Source: CANDOC01 sp965261725
Lineage (GTDB): Bacteria > Pseudomonadota > Gammaproteobacteria > Pseudomonadales > Endozoicomonadaceae
Direction: 5' to 3'
Assembly: GCA_965261725.1 (NCBI GenBank)
Contig: CBDHDU010000012.1
Span: forward strand, 124,001-188,000
DNA: 64,000 nucleotides
The notes under the pieces were generated by a model. The model was not told the origin of the DNA and did not search any database. It saw only the letters and a program-made list of their open reading frames with translations. Below, in pieces: positions 18,706 through 27,086 of this stretch (the stretch's first letter is position 1; the number at the start of each line of letters is the position of its first letter). The translations under genes and the position numbers were made by a program.

Positions 18706-18760
18706 GTCATAAAGACAATCGGCTGTCATAAAGACAGCAAAACAATCATGTCATTTTGAC
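18706..18760. promoter_or_regulatory. Three NorR enhancer sites
   Basis: Three copies of the NorR core GT-N7-AC are present: GTCATAAAGAC at 18706-18716, GTCATAAAGAC at 18725-18735 and GTCATTTTGAC at 18750-18760. E. coli norVW also has three such sites upstream of its sigma-54 promoter, so the count and position match the known design. Confidence 0.9.
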
Positions 18761-18802
18761 ACATACAATAAAAATATCCGTAAAAATCAACAAGATAAAA
18801 GT

Positions 18803-18818
18803 TGGCACAGTGCATGCT
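18803..18818 (+). promoter_or_regulatory. Sigma-54 promoter of norVW
   Basis: TGGCAC-N5-ATGCT fits the -24/-12 consensus TGGCAC-N5-TTGCW, with GG and GC at the right spacing. It sits 43-58 bp downstream of the last NorR site and about 45 bp upstream of the norV ATG. Confidence 0.88.
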
Positions 18819-18862
18819 CTATAGAAAGCAGATTTTTAAACTTTGCTTCAGGAAACATCAAC

Positions 18863-20359
18863 ATGAGCATTCATATCAAAAACAACATTCACTGGGTTGG
18901 ACAACGCGACTGGGAAATCCGTGACTTTCACGGTACCGAGTACAAAACCACTAAAGGTACCAGCTATAACAGCTACCTGATCCGTGAAGAAAAAACCGTG
19001 CTGATCGATACTGTCGACAGCAAGTTCAGTCACGAGTTTGTTCGCAATCTGGAACTGGAAATCGACCTGCATGAAATCGACTACATTGTCGTTAATCATG
19101 CAGAAGAAGATCACTCCGGTGCCCTGTCCGCCCTGATGGAAAAAATTCCGGGTACACCGATCTACTGCACCGAAAATGCCATCGACTCTATCGTAGGTCA
19201 TCACCACCACCCAGAGTGGAATTTCAGAACGATTAAAACCGGTGACGCTTTGGATATCGGTAACGGCAAACAGCTGGTTTTTGTTGAAGCGTCGATGCTG
19301 CACTGGCCTGACAGCATGATGACTTATATGACCGGCGACGCCGTACTGTTCAGTAATGATGCTTTTGGCCAGCATTACTGTGATGAGCGACTGTTCAACG
19401 ACGAAGTTGATCAGAACGAACTGATGGACCAGTGTCTGCGTTACTACTCCAATATTCTGACACCGTTCAGCAACCTGGTGACTGCCAAAATTCAGGAAGT
19501 CCTCAGTTTTAACCTGCCGGTTGATATGATTGCCACTTCTCACGGTATCGTATGGCGTGAAAACCCGGCACAGATTCTTGAAAAATATCTGGAATGGGCA
19601 GCAGAATATCAGGAAGACCGCATTACTATCTTCTACGACTCCATGTCCAACAATACCCGCATGATGGCAGATGCTATTGCCCGTGGTATCAATGAAGTGG
19701 ACTCAAAAGTCGCTGTTAAGGTTTTCAATGTATCCCGTCATGACAAGAACGAGATACTGGCAAACGTCTTCCGTTCCAAGGCAGTGCTGGTCGGCTCTTC
19801 TACGATGAACAACGTGATGATGCCAAAGATCGCAGGCATGCTGGAAGAAATTACCGGCCTGTGTTTCAAAAACAAAAAAGCAGGCGCCTTTGGTAGTTTC
19901 GGCTGGAATGGTGGCGCGGTTGACCGTATTCATGCTCGTCTGACCGATGCAGGATTTGAAACCGCCGAAGGTCTGAAAAGCAAATGGAAGCCAGACGGTA
20001 AAGCATTGGAAGAATGTCGTGCACACGGTCGTAAGCTGGCTCGCCTGTGGGCTTTAAGAGATTTATCTGCTGAATCCAACAACATAGCAAGCATTCAACA
20101 GCCGTGCTGTGCTTCCGCCCCTGCAAACGTAAGCACTTGCAGCAGTGAAGCAAAAGCCCCTGCCGTTGCAGACAGTGGTGATATGTCATGCATGATCTGC
20201 ACCGTATGTCAGTGGGTTTATGATCCGGCAAAGGGTGAAGTAAATCAGGGTGTTGAGCCTGGTACTGTCTGGGCAGATGTCCCGGATTATTTCCTGTGCC
20301 CTGAATGCAGCCTGGGCAAAGATGTCTTTCAGCCGATTGCTGAAGAGCGCGCCGCATGA
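18863..20359 (+). CDS. norV: Anaerobic nitric oxide reductase flavorubredoxin
   Basis: 498 aa. It reduces NO to N2O under low oxygen in the cytoplasm. The diiron site is seen as H79-x-E81-x-D83-H84 in HAEEDHSGAL, with further ligands in LHWPDSM, SNDAFGQHY and SHGIVWR. The flavodoxin domain has the FMN loop YDSMSNNTRMM (about residue 258 on). A Cys-rich linker precedes a C-terminal rubredoxin with iron ligands C446, C449, C479 and C482. A Shine-Dalgarno AGGAAA precedes the ATG. It overlaps norW by ATGA. Confidence 0.97.
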   Translation: MSIHIKNNIHWVGQRDWEIRDFHGTEYKTTKGTSYNSYLIREEKTVLIDTVDSKFSHEFVRNLELEIDLHEIDYIVVNHAEEDHSGALSALMEKIPGTPIYCTENAIDSIVGHHHHPEWNFRTIKTGDALDIGNGKQLVFVEASMLHWPDSMMTYMTGDAVLFSNDAFGQHYCDERLFNDEVDQNELMDQCLRYYSNILTPFSNLVTAKIQEVLSFNLPVDMIATSHGIVWRENPAQILEKYLEWAAEYQEDRITIFYDSMSNNTRMMADAIARGINEVDSKVAVKVFNVSRHDKNEILANVFRSKAVLVGSSTMNNVMMPKIAGMLEEITGLCFKNKKAGAFGSFGWNGGAVDRIHARLTDAGFETAEGLKSKWKPDGKALEECRAHGRKLARLWALRDLSAESNNIASIQQPCCASAPANVSTCSSEAKAPAVADSGDMSCMICTVCQWVYDPAKGEVNQGVEPGTVWADVPDYFLCPECSLGKDVFQPIAEERAA

Positions 20360-21513
20360 GTCAGGCTAACAACAATCACATCGTGATTATAGGTAGCGGC
20401 TTCGCTGCCTATCAGCTGGTTCGCACAGTACGCAGACAGGCTCCCGAACAGCCCATTACTGTTATTACCGCAGATAATGGTGATGATTACACCAAACCTG
20501 ACCTGAGCCACGTATTCAGCCGGAAACAGAAGGCGGAGGATTTGATTAAGCAAACGGCCAGAGATTTTGCCGCTGAATTCAATGTTCGCCTGGTGACGCA
20601 TACCTGGGTGGAAGCTATTGACCCGGTTAGCAAATGCATTACCGCTAACGGGCAGCGTATTGATTATCACAAACTGGTACTGGCAACCGGTGCCAGCACT
20701 TTTATTCCGGATATTGCGGGTGATGCGAAAGAGCAGATTATTACCCTGAACAGTCTGAATGAATACCAGCAGGCCCAGGATAAGCTCGCCAGCGCAAATT
20801 CAGTGCTGATTATCGGTGCCGGCATGATTGGTACCGAGATTGCTATGGACATGGCAAGCACCGGACGCGAGGTCATCCTCATTAACCGTGCAAACGGTGT
20901 TGTGCCGGGTATTATCCCTGAGTTTATTTCATCACAATTACTCAGCCGCATGGTCAGCCAGGGAACTCTGCTTCAGACGGATACCGAAGTTGTTGCGCTG
21001 AATCATGTAGATAATGTAATTGAAGTCACCCTGAAAAATTCACAACGTTATAAAGTAGATGCGGTTATCTGTGCTGCCGGACTGAAACCTAACATTCAAC
21101 TCGCAGATAACGCAGGTCTCAAGGTAAACAAAGGTATTGTCGTCAATCGTCAGTTACAGACATCCGTTCCGGATATCTTTGCTTTGGGTGACTGCGCCGA
21201 AATAGAAGGCAAAGTATTACCTTTTATGCAGCCGATTTTGCTCAGCGCCAATACACTGACAAAAAACCTTTTGGGTGAAGCAACAACACTGATGCTGCCA
21301 GCCATGATGAACAAACTCAAAACACCACTATTACCCATTCAGTTCGGGGGTGAAACCGGAAGAAAGGATGCTGTCTGGAAAGTAGAAGCCTCTACTGACG
21401 GCATGCTCGCTCAGGCATACGACGGTAATGAAAAACTGCTTGGCTTTGTTGCAACCGAAGCCATGATGCCAAAGGCATTTCCTCTGCTTCGTCAACTACC
21501 AGCAATGCTGTAA
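20356..21513 (+). CDS. norW: Nitric oxide reductase FlRd-NAD(+) reductase
   Basis: 385 aa. It passes electrons from NADH to the rubredoxin domain of NorV. The FAD motif is VIIGSGFAAYQLVR at the N-terminus, the NAD motif is VLIIGAGMIGTEIAMD near residue 155, and the flavin motif VPDIFALGDCAEI is near 270. The start codon overlaps the norV stop (20356-20359), so translation is coupled. Confidence 0.95.
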   Translation: MSQANNNHIVIIGSGFAAYQLVRTVRRQAPEQPITVITADNGDDYTKPDLSHVFSRKQKAEDLIKQTARDFAAEFNVRLVTHTWVEAIDPVSKCITANGQRIDYHKLVLATGASTFIPDIAGDAKEQIITLNSLNEYQQAQDKLASANSVLIIGAGMIGTEIAMDMASTGREVILINRANGVVPGIIPEFISSQLLSRMVSQGTLLQTDTEVVALNHVDNVIEVTLKNSQRYKVDAVICAAGLKPNIQLADNAGLKVNKGIVVNRQLQTSVPDIFALGDCAEIEGKVLPFMQPILLSANTLTKNLLGEATTLMLPAMMNKLKTPLLPIQFGGETGRKDAVWKVEASTDGMLAQAYDGNEKLLGFVATEAMMPKAFPLLRQLPAML

Positions 21514-21542
21514 ACAATAAAGATTTCAGGAGCGACTATATT

Positions 21543-22112
21543 ATGAGCAACCGCATCAGCTTTGCCGAACCGGAAAGACTCAGTGAGATTTTTGATTCTG
21601 CCAACCGGGAAGAATGGCAGAACACCTCTTATATTCTGAATGACCTGAACCTGAAGCCGGATACACGCATCGCTGATGTGGGCGCAGGCACCGGCTACTT
21701 CGCCCGCCAGTTTGCACAGCTTGCGCCGCAAGGCACTGTATATGCTATTGACGCTGAGGCAAACATGGTCGGCTATATGCAAAACCGGTTTTCAACCGAA
21801 GGGTTGACTAATATAGAAACTCTGCGAAACAAACATGACGACCCCTGCCTGCCAAAGTATCTGGATATGGTTTTTATGGCGAATGTTTACCGTTTCATTC
21901 TGGAACGTCCGACATTCCTTGCCAGATTACATACTCAAATCAGCCAGAAGACAGAAGTTGTATTCGTTGATTTTCGGGGTGCAAATGCAAGGGTCAGCCC
22001 TCAGCAAGCCATGGATGAAGTCAGAGCTGCAGGATTTCAGGTCAAAAGCATTGATATGGAAAGCTGCCCGGATCATTACATCATGAAATTTCACAAAGCA
22101 TTAGCCGCCTGA
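21543..22112 (+). CDS. Class I SAM-dependent methyltransferase
   Basis: 189 aa. SAM motif I is IADVGAGTGYFARQFAQ, followed by GTVYAIDAEANMV (motif II) and DMVFMANVYRF (motif IV). It lies 30 bp after norW and 16 bp before a DUF1971 gene, so it is probably part of the NO-induced operon. In Haemophilus-type TehB a DUF1971-like domain and a methyltransferase are fused; here they are two adjacent genes. The substrate is unknown; a role in detoxifying an oxyanion, thiol or NO product is inference. Confidence 0.8.
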   Translation: MSNRISFAEPERLSEIFDSANREEWQNTSYILNDLNLKPDTRIADVGAGTGYFARQFAQLAPQGTVYAIDAEANMVGYMQNRFSTEGLTNIETLRNKHDDPCLPKYLDMVFMANVYRFILERPTFLARLHTQISQKTEVVFVDFRGANARVSPQQAMDEVRAAGFQVKSIDMESCPDHYIMKFHKALAA

Positions 22113-22127
22113 ACCGGAGTAAAGATT

Positions 22128-22469
22128 ATGAGCCATCAGCGTATTCCAGCAGACTGGACTATTCAGCGTTCAACACCATTTTTCACCAAAGAAAATGTAC
22201 CGACTGCGTTGCTGTCTCACCACAACACGGCAGAAGGCGTCTTTGGTCAGCTGTGTGTGATGGAAGGTACTGTCACTTATTATGGTTACCCTGATGAACA
22301 TACAGCCGAACCGGAAGTAAAAGTAGTGATCAAAGCAGGTAACTTTGCTACCAGCCCTCCACAGTACTGGCACAGTATTGAAATAAGCGATGATGCTCAG
22401 TTCAATATTAACTTCTGGTCAAATCAGGATAAGAAAGATCAGCCGATGTTTCATACCAAAAAAGGATAA
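22128..22469 (+). CDS. DUF1971 (TehB N-terminal-like) cupin protein
   Basis: 113 aa. The pattern DWTIQRSTPFFTKENVPTAL, then HNTAEGVFGQLCVMEG and PPQYWHSIEISDDAQFNINFW, matches the DUF1971/TehB-N small beta-barrel. It is the last gene of the putative norVW operon. In the known fused protein this domain precedes the methyltransferase and is needed with it for tellurite resistance. Here the gene order is reversed and the genes are separate. Confidence 0.8.
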   Translation: MSHQRIPADWTIQRSTPFFTKENVPTALLSHHNTAEGVFGQLCVMEGTVTYYGYPDEHTAEPEVKVVIKAGNFATSPPQYWHSIEISDDAQFNINFWSNQDKKDQPMFHTKKG

Positions 22470-22493
22470 AGCCGAACAACAGCGCTTGATAAT

Positions 22494-22519
22494 GGAGCAC
22501 GATGACTATGTAGTGCTCC
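22494..22519. terminator. Possible terminator between converging genes
   Basis: GGAGCAC (22494-22500) and GTGCTCC (22513-22519) form a 7-bp stem with a 12-base loop, 25 bp after the DUF1971 stop. The following T content is weak, so this is only a candidate. Confidence 0.35.
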
Positions 22520-22542
22520 TCTAACGTCATATTTTAAAAAGT

Positions 22543-23424
22543 TTAGCTATCTATCAACTGCACCGATGTATCAGGCTTGATATCAAGTTCTTCAAAGAAA
22601 CTGATAACAGGCGCCAAATCTGAAGCCTTTTCAGAATTACTACAACAAATCAGAAAAACATCCTGTTTTATCTCTTCCATCTCCCGAACCGGAAATAAAA
22701 GTCCCGACTCAAGGTAACTGGAAACCAGAGCTCTTGGTAAATAAGCTGCGCCTTTGTAGCTAAGGATAAATTCCAGCGCTATGTGACTCTGCGCAGTATG
22801 CAGAATGGGAGCCACAGGCTCGGCAAACAGTCGCGCCTGTTGCAGATTAAATGCCGTACCCCAGTCAACAAAAACAAAACCTATTTTTGCCACATCATCC
22901 AGCGTCTTTCCGGGACTATTGCAGACCATAATCAATTCCAGAGAACCAATTTTTCGTGAGTTCAGATCTGTATTGGAGGGAGCATCCAGGGTTGCGCAGA
23001 TATCAAGCCGACCACCCAGCAGCGCCCGAATCAGGTGCTGGGACGGATTGATCTCGGTACGCAAATAGGTATCCGGAAATCGCTCACAAAGTTTTGGCAA
23101 CACAGATTTCAGAAAGGTATCCCAGAGATTCGATGTACCTCCAAGCGACAGCTGCAGGTTTTGCTGTTTGGGAACCCCCACTTCCTGAACCGCCAGTTGC
23201 CAGGATGCCAGCATATTCTCTGCGTGTACAAGCAGTCGCTCACCTGCTGATGTTAATAAGATGTTATTACGTTCCCGGGTGAATAAAACAACTCCCAGCA
23301 AGTCTTCCAGTTGTTTGATTCTGGAACTGACGGCTGACTGAGTAATGAACAGATTATCTGCAGCATTACCAAAATGCCTGGTTTTTGCCACTTCAATAAA
23401 TGTCCGTAAAAGGTATGTATTCAT
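22543..23424 (-). CDS. LysR family regulator, HdfR-like
   Basis: 293 aa from the ATG at 23424 (MNTYLLRTFIEVAKTRHFG); a TTG start six codons earlier is possible. The winged HTH reads NAADNLFITQSAVSSRIKQLEDLLGVVLFTRER, typical of HdfR, followed by a LysR substrate domain. Divergence from a maoP-type gene repeats the hdfR-maoP arrangement of E. coli, which supports the subgroup. In E. coli HdfR regulates flhDC and other genes; the target here is unknown. Confidence 0.8.
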   Translation of the reverse strand: MNTYLLRTFIEVAKTRHFGNAADNLFITQSAVSSRIKQLEDLLGVVLFTRERNNILLTSAGERLLVHAENMLASWQLAVQEVGVPKQQNLQLSLGGTSNLWDTFLKSVLPKLCERFPDTYLRTEINPSQHLIRALLGGRLDICATLDAPSNTDLNSRKIGSLELIMVCNSPGKTLDDVAKIGFVFVDWGTAFNLQQARLFAEPVAPILHTAQSHIALEFILSYKGAAYLPRALVSSYLESGLLFPVREMEEIKQDVFLICCSNSEKASDLAPVISFFEELDIKPDTSVQLIDS

Positions 23425-23543
23425 AGAACTTACGTCGATCAAAATTTTTTATCGATGATGACAAAATTTTCCCATTTTACTAAATGCATATAGTAGAACC
23501 AAAATAGATCAATGATCACAGTCAATCAGAAATATCTATTGAA

Positions 23544-23906
23544 ATGACTATCAATGGTTCTTTTTGTGCACGCTCACGTTTCTATCCTGATGAGCATTTT
23601 CCTCACGGTATAGCCCGAAGCGGCGAGTTTCTTATTACCCATGCAGAATTGCTTGAACGGCACGGAAAAGCTTATCAGGCTCTTCATGCTGGTATTCGCA
23701 AGCCCACAAATGAAGAAGAAATGCGTTTTCTTGAAGTGTGTCGCGGCGAACGCAGCGCATCTACCTATCATGAAAAAGCCTGGGAGCGCTATTGCCTGAT
23801 GATCTGCAAAAAGCCTTCTGTCTCACCCTTTACTCAGTGCTCACCGAACTCTGCAAAGACTCTTATGGAAGAAACCACTCCGGCAGAAGGCTTCACTGAT
23901 GAATAA
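23544..23906 (+). CDS. maoP: DUF413 / MaoP-like protein
   Basis: 120 aa. The sequence RFYPDEHFPHGIARSGEFLITHAELLERHG, then F...VCRGERSASTYHEKAWERY, fits the DUF413 family that includes E. coli MaoP (YifE). MaoP, with the nearby maoS site, organises the Ori macrodomain. The gene is divergent from hdfR as in E. coli. The 100-bp AT-rich intergenic region would be the place for a maoS-like site, but no sequence was matched. The C-terminal 25 residues are extra. Confidence 0.8.
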   Translation: MTINGSFCARSRFYPDEHFPHGIARSGEFLITHAELLERHGKAYQALHAGIRKPTNEEEMRFLEVCRGERSASTYHEKAWERYCLMICKKPSVSPFTQCSPNSAKTLMEETTPAEGFTDE

Positions 23907-23935
23907 ATTCACATACCTGCGGCTGTAACCTTGCC

Positions 23936-24970
23936 ATGAAAATTTGTTTCCTGATGTACCCCTGGGATCGTATCGATCCTGAAGCAGACAGCACTCTGAG
24001 ACTGATTCATGAGGCTGCAGCCCGCAGTATGACTGTCGCCATCACAACAGCCAACGGTCTGACTATTCGGGACACAGTCCCTTATGCCTTCTGCAATGTT
24101 TTACGGAAACCGGAAAAAATCAGCAGTAGCGTCACAGCCTTTTATAAAAACGCTGAGTTTAAACGTTGCAAGTTACCACTCGCCGGTTTTGATGCGATCA
24201 TCATGCGCGCCAATCCGCCTTTGGATACTACCGCGCTGAACTTTCTTGATTCAGTCAGAAATGATGTTTTTATCATGAATGATCTGGATGGCTTAAGAAT
24301 TGCCAATAACAAACTTTATCCGGCTTCATTCAACAGTGAGGCAGCTCGTTTTATTCCGGCAACTCATGTTTCTAAAAGTCAGGAATATCTGGAACAGGTT
24401 CTCGAAGAATCATCTACCGAAAAAATGATCATGAAACCATTGAATGGTTTCGGTGGTCAGGGCGTGATTGTAGTGGAAAAAAGTGCCCAGCAAAACTTCA
24501 GATCTCTGCTCGATTTTTATATCGGTGGCGAACAGAGCAACTATGTGATTCTACAGGAGTACGTTGAAGGTGCCGAGCATGGCGATGTCCGGATTCTGAT
24601 GCTCAATGGTGAGCCGATAGGTGCCATGAAGCGCGTCCCTTCAAATAAGGATATCCGTTCAAATATTTCAGCCGGTGGCAGAGAAGTAAAACATCATCTT
24701 ATCAGGGAAGAGAAAGAACTCTGTAAGGCGCTTGGCCCCCAACTGGTGCGCGATGGTCTGTATCTGGTCGGGCTGGACGTGATCAACGGCAAACTGATTG
24801 AAGTTAACGTGTTGAGCCCCGGCGGCATCACACGGATCAACAAACTCAATCGTACCAAACTTCAAAAGCCCATCATGAATTTTGTTGAAAACGTGGTGCA
24901 GGCTCGTGAAGTCGTGATTGAGCGCAAAAACGCTTTTCGAAAGGCAATCGAAGATGCTGAAGCTCTCTGA
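23936..24970 (+). CDS. ATP-grasp protein, glutathione synthetase-like
   Basis: 344 aa. The N-terminus resembles GshB (MKICFLMYPWDRIDPEADST; MRANPPLD; MNDLDGLRIANNKLY). The ATP-grasp domain shows IMKPLNGFGGQGVIVV, ILQEYVEG, GDVRILMLNGEPIGAMKR and VNVLSPGGITRIN. GshB joins glycine to gamma-glutamylcysteine. This paralog sits with a DUF1704 protein and probably makes another peptide bond. It overlaps the next gene by 17 bp. Confidence 0.78.
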   Translation: MKICFLMYPWDRIDPEADSTLRLIHEAAARSMTVAITTANGLTIRDTVPYAFCNVLRKPEKISSSVTAFYKNAEFKRCKLPLAGFDAIIMRANPPLDTTALNFLDSVRNDVFIMNDLDGLRIANNKLYPASFNSEAARFIPATHVSKSQEYLEQVLEESSTEKMIMKPLNGFGGQGVIVVEKSAQQNFRSLLDFYIGGEQSNYVILQEYVEGAEHGDVRILMLNGEPIGAMKRVPSNKDIRSNISAGGREVKHHLIREEKELCKALGPQLVRDGLYLVGLDVINGKLIEVNVLSPGGITRINKLNRTKLQKPIMNFVENVVQAREVVIERKNAFRKAIEDAEAL

Positions 24971-26984
24971 AAAACAGATCATCGACCGCATTCACTCAAG
25001 GGAACTGTTTGAATGTGAAATTATGGATGGCAGTTTCTCTCTGAAGATAGACTCTTATGTGCCTGCCATCTGCACAGCGATTCATGCGGGTAACCGGTTT
25101 CGAGCGGAACTGCAGGCAAAATGCACACTGTCCGAATCGGAACGTTTCTATGAGGAAGATCCGTATACCTGTCAGATGATTCAGGCGATGCCGATTACGC
25201 TTATTGGTAATGATTCCCGTTATGAATATGATCTGAACCGACCTATCGCTACCTGCATCTACAACAAAGCCTGGGGGAAAATCGTCTGGAACACCAGGCT
25301 GGGCACTAAAGAACGCAGAATCAGTATTGATAAGCACCAGGCATTTTACCGGGTACTGGATAAACTGGTACTGACCCTGAATGAGCAGTTTGGCTCATCA
25401 GTGATTTTTGATGTGCATTCCTACAATTATCTGCGCAGGGAGGAGCCTGATACACCTACTTTTAACCAGGGTACAGAACAACTCGATACTGACCGCTGGC
25501 AACCAGTACTTGACCGGACTCTGGCACAGCTGAATAAAATCGTACTTCCTAACCTGCCGGTGCAGGCACAAGAGAACAGCGTCTTCTATGGCAGAGGTTA
25601 TATGACTGCACATATCAACAGCCGCTTTCAGAACAGCCTGGTTTTGCCTCTGGAGGTCAAGAAAATATACATAGATGAACTTACCGGTGAAATTTACCCG
25701 CTGGTGATGCAGACACTGGTAGAACAATTCAAGAATGCATTGATCGATGTGTCTGCCTTTTTCTCCAGACGTTTCACCCGGAAGCGTTACCGGAGAAAAG
25801 CGGACATGCTGGCAGAAAAAATGGACCCGGCTATTATGATGCTGGATAAATCTCTGTTCCAGCTTGCCCGGGGATTGGAAACCCTGCTTTATATTAATCC
25901 TGTCAATATTGCGGTGGAACGCAAAAAGTTTTTCCGAAGTAACGGCAATCAAAACCCGTCGTTTATTTACCGGCAACTCGATATAGACCCTTACCTGTTC
26001 CGGGAGCAGCTATATCGACTTCCCGTTGCCGATATTCGTGATCCGGGCGTCCAGAGACTCTATCGTGATGTCATCGACAGTTATGGCAAAAAGATCGACT
26101 TACTGGTGAAAGCCGGGAAGCCGGGTTTTCTGTATGAGTCACTGAAGTATTATGGTGAGCCGGGGTTAACTGATAAGAATAATGCGAATTTTATTATGCA
26201 CGCTGGCGAACAGGAACCGGCGCAGCCTTCATCAGTTAACGCTGAAGAAGCACTGACACTGTTCAGGCAAACAGCCGAGCAATGGGGCATGGCCTGCAAG
26301 GTTGAGAAAAGCAGTAAGCTTGCCGCTGCAGCAATGGTGCTGAATAACAAAAGAACCGTTCTGATCAGCTCAGGCCTTCAAATGTCAGAGCAGGAAATCC
26401 GGGCTTTAATTAACCATGAGCTGGGCGTTCATATGGCAACCACTCTGAATGCCAACAGCCAGCAATTAAAAGTATTTGCCCTGGGTCTGCCGGGCAATAC
26501 CTATACTCAGGAAGGACTGGCCATTCTAAATGAATATCAGTCCGGAAACCTTTCACTGAAAAGGCTGAAGGGGCTGGCTCTGCGGGTGATTGCCGTTCAG
26601 GAAATGATCGCCCGAAACGACTTTCGCCATACATTCAGTTATCTGCACGAAGAGCATAAGCTGTCAAAAGAAGACGCTTTTAATCTGGCCGTGAGGGTTC
26701 ATCGTGGGGGTGGCTTTACCAAGGACTACCTCTACCTCAGCGGGGTAAGTAGAGCAGCAGAGCTTGCTCAGCAACGTAGCATTGATAACCTCTACGTTGG
26801 TAAAACCGGGTTTGATTATCTCGACATCATTAACGAAATGGTTGCCCGACAGTGGGTGGCTACCCCCAGATTCTGTCCGGAGTTTCTGAAACAGCCCGCT
26901 GAAAATTCGCTGGTTCTTAACTACTTAATGTCGTGCATTAAACCCAGTATTGCCTTATCAGGACAGCTGGTTACAGCTGCATGA
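24954..26984 (+). CDS. N-formylglutamate amidohydrolase-like domain fused to DUF1704 (QEGLA) metallopeptidase
   Basis: 676 aa from the ATG at 24954; a TTG at 24918 is also open. The N-terminal part (about 20-270) resembles FGase: AICTAIHAGNRFRAEL and VIFDVHSYNYLR. The C-terminal part is DUF1704: HELGVH at about residues 488-493 (HExxxH zinc motif), then TQEGLAILNEY. Animal relatives of DUF1704 include the tubulin tyrosine carboxypeptidase MATCAP; bacterial ones are labelled flavohemoglobin expression-modulating. The bacterial substrate is unknown. Coupling to an ATP-grasp ligase suggests a make-and-trim peptide pathway (inference). Confidence 0.75.
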   Translation: MLKLSEKQIIDRIHSRELFECEIMDGSFSLKIDSYVPAICTAIHAGNRFRAELQAKCTLSESERFYEEDPYTCQMIQAMPITLIGNDSRYEYDLNRPIATCIYNKAWGKIVWNTRLGTKERRISIDKHQAFYRVLDKLVLTLNEQFGSSVIFDVHSYNYLRREEPDTPTFNQGTEQLDTDRWQPVLDRTLAQLNKIVLPNLPVQAQENSVFYGRGYMTAHINSRFQNSLVLPLEVKKIYIDELTGEIYPLVMQTLVEQFKNALIDVSAFFSRRFTRKRYRRKADMLAEKMDPAIMMLDKSLFQLARGLETLLYINPVNIAVERKKFFRSNGNQNPSFIYRQLDIDPYLFREQLYRLPVADIRDPGVQRLYRDVIDSYGKKIDLLVKAGKPGFLYESLKYYGEPGLTDKNNANFIMHAGEQEPAQPSSVNAEEALTLFRQTAEQWGMACKVEKSSKLAAAAMVLNNKRTVLISSGLQMSEQEIRALINHELGVHMATTLNANSQQLKVFALGLPGNTYTQEGLAILNEYQSGNLSLKRLKGLALRVIAVQEMIARNDFRHTFSYLHEEHKLSKEDAFNLAVRVHRGGGFTKDYLYLSGVSRAAELAQQRSIDNLYVGKTGFDYLDIINEMVARQWVATPRFCPEFLKQPAENSLVLNYLMSCIKPSIALSGQLVTAA

Positions 26985-27086
26985 GCGTGCCTGCCGAAAA
27001 TTACTTACCAGATTAATTAAACTATAGAAAAGGGCGGGTCAGGTTTACTGTGCAAGTTGGCAGCAATACCTGATATCTAAAAAATC

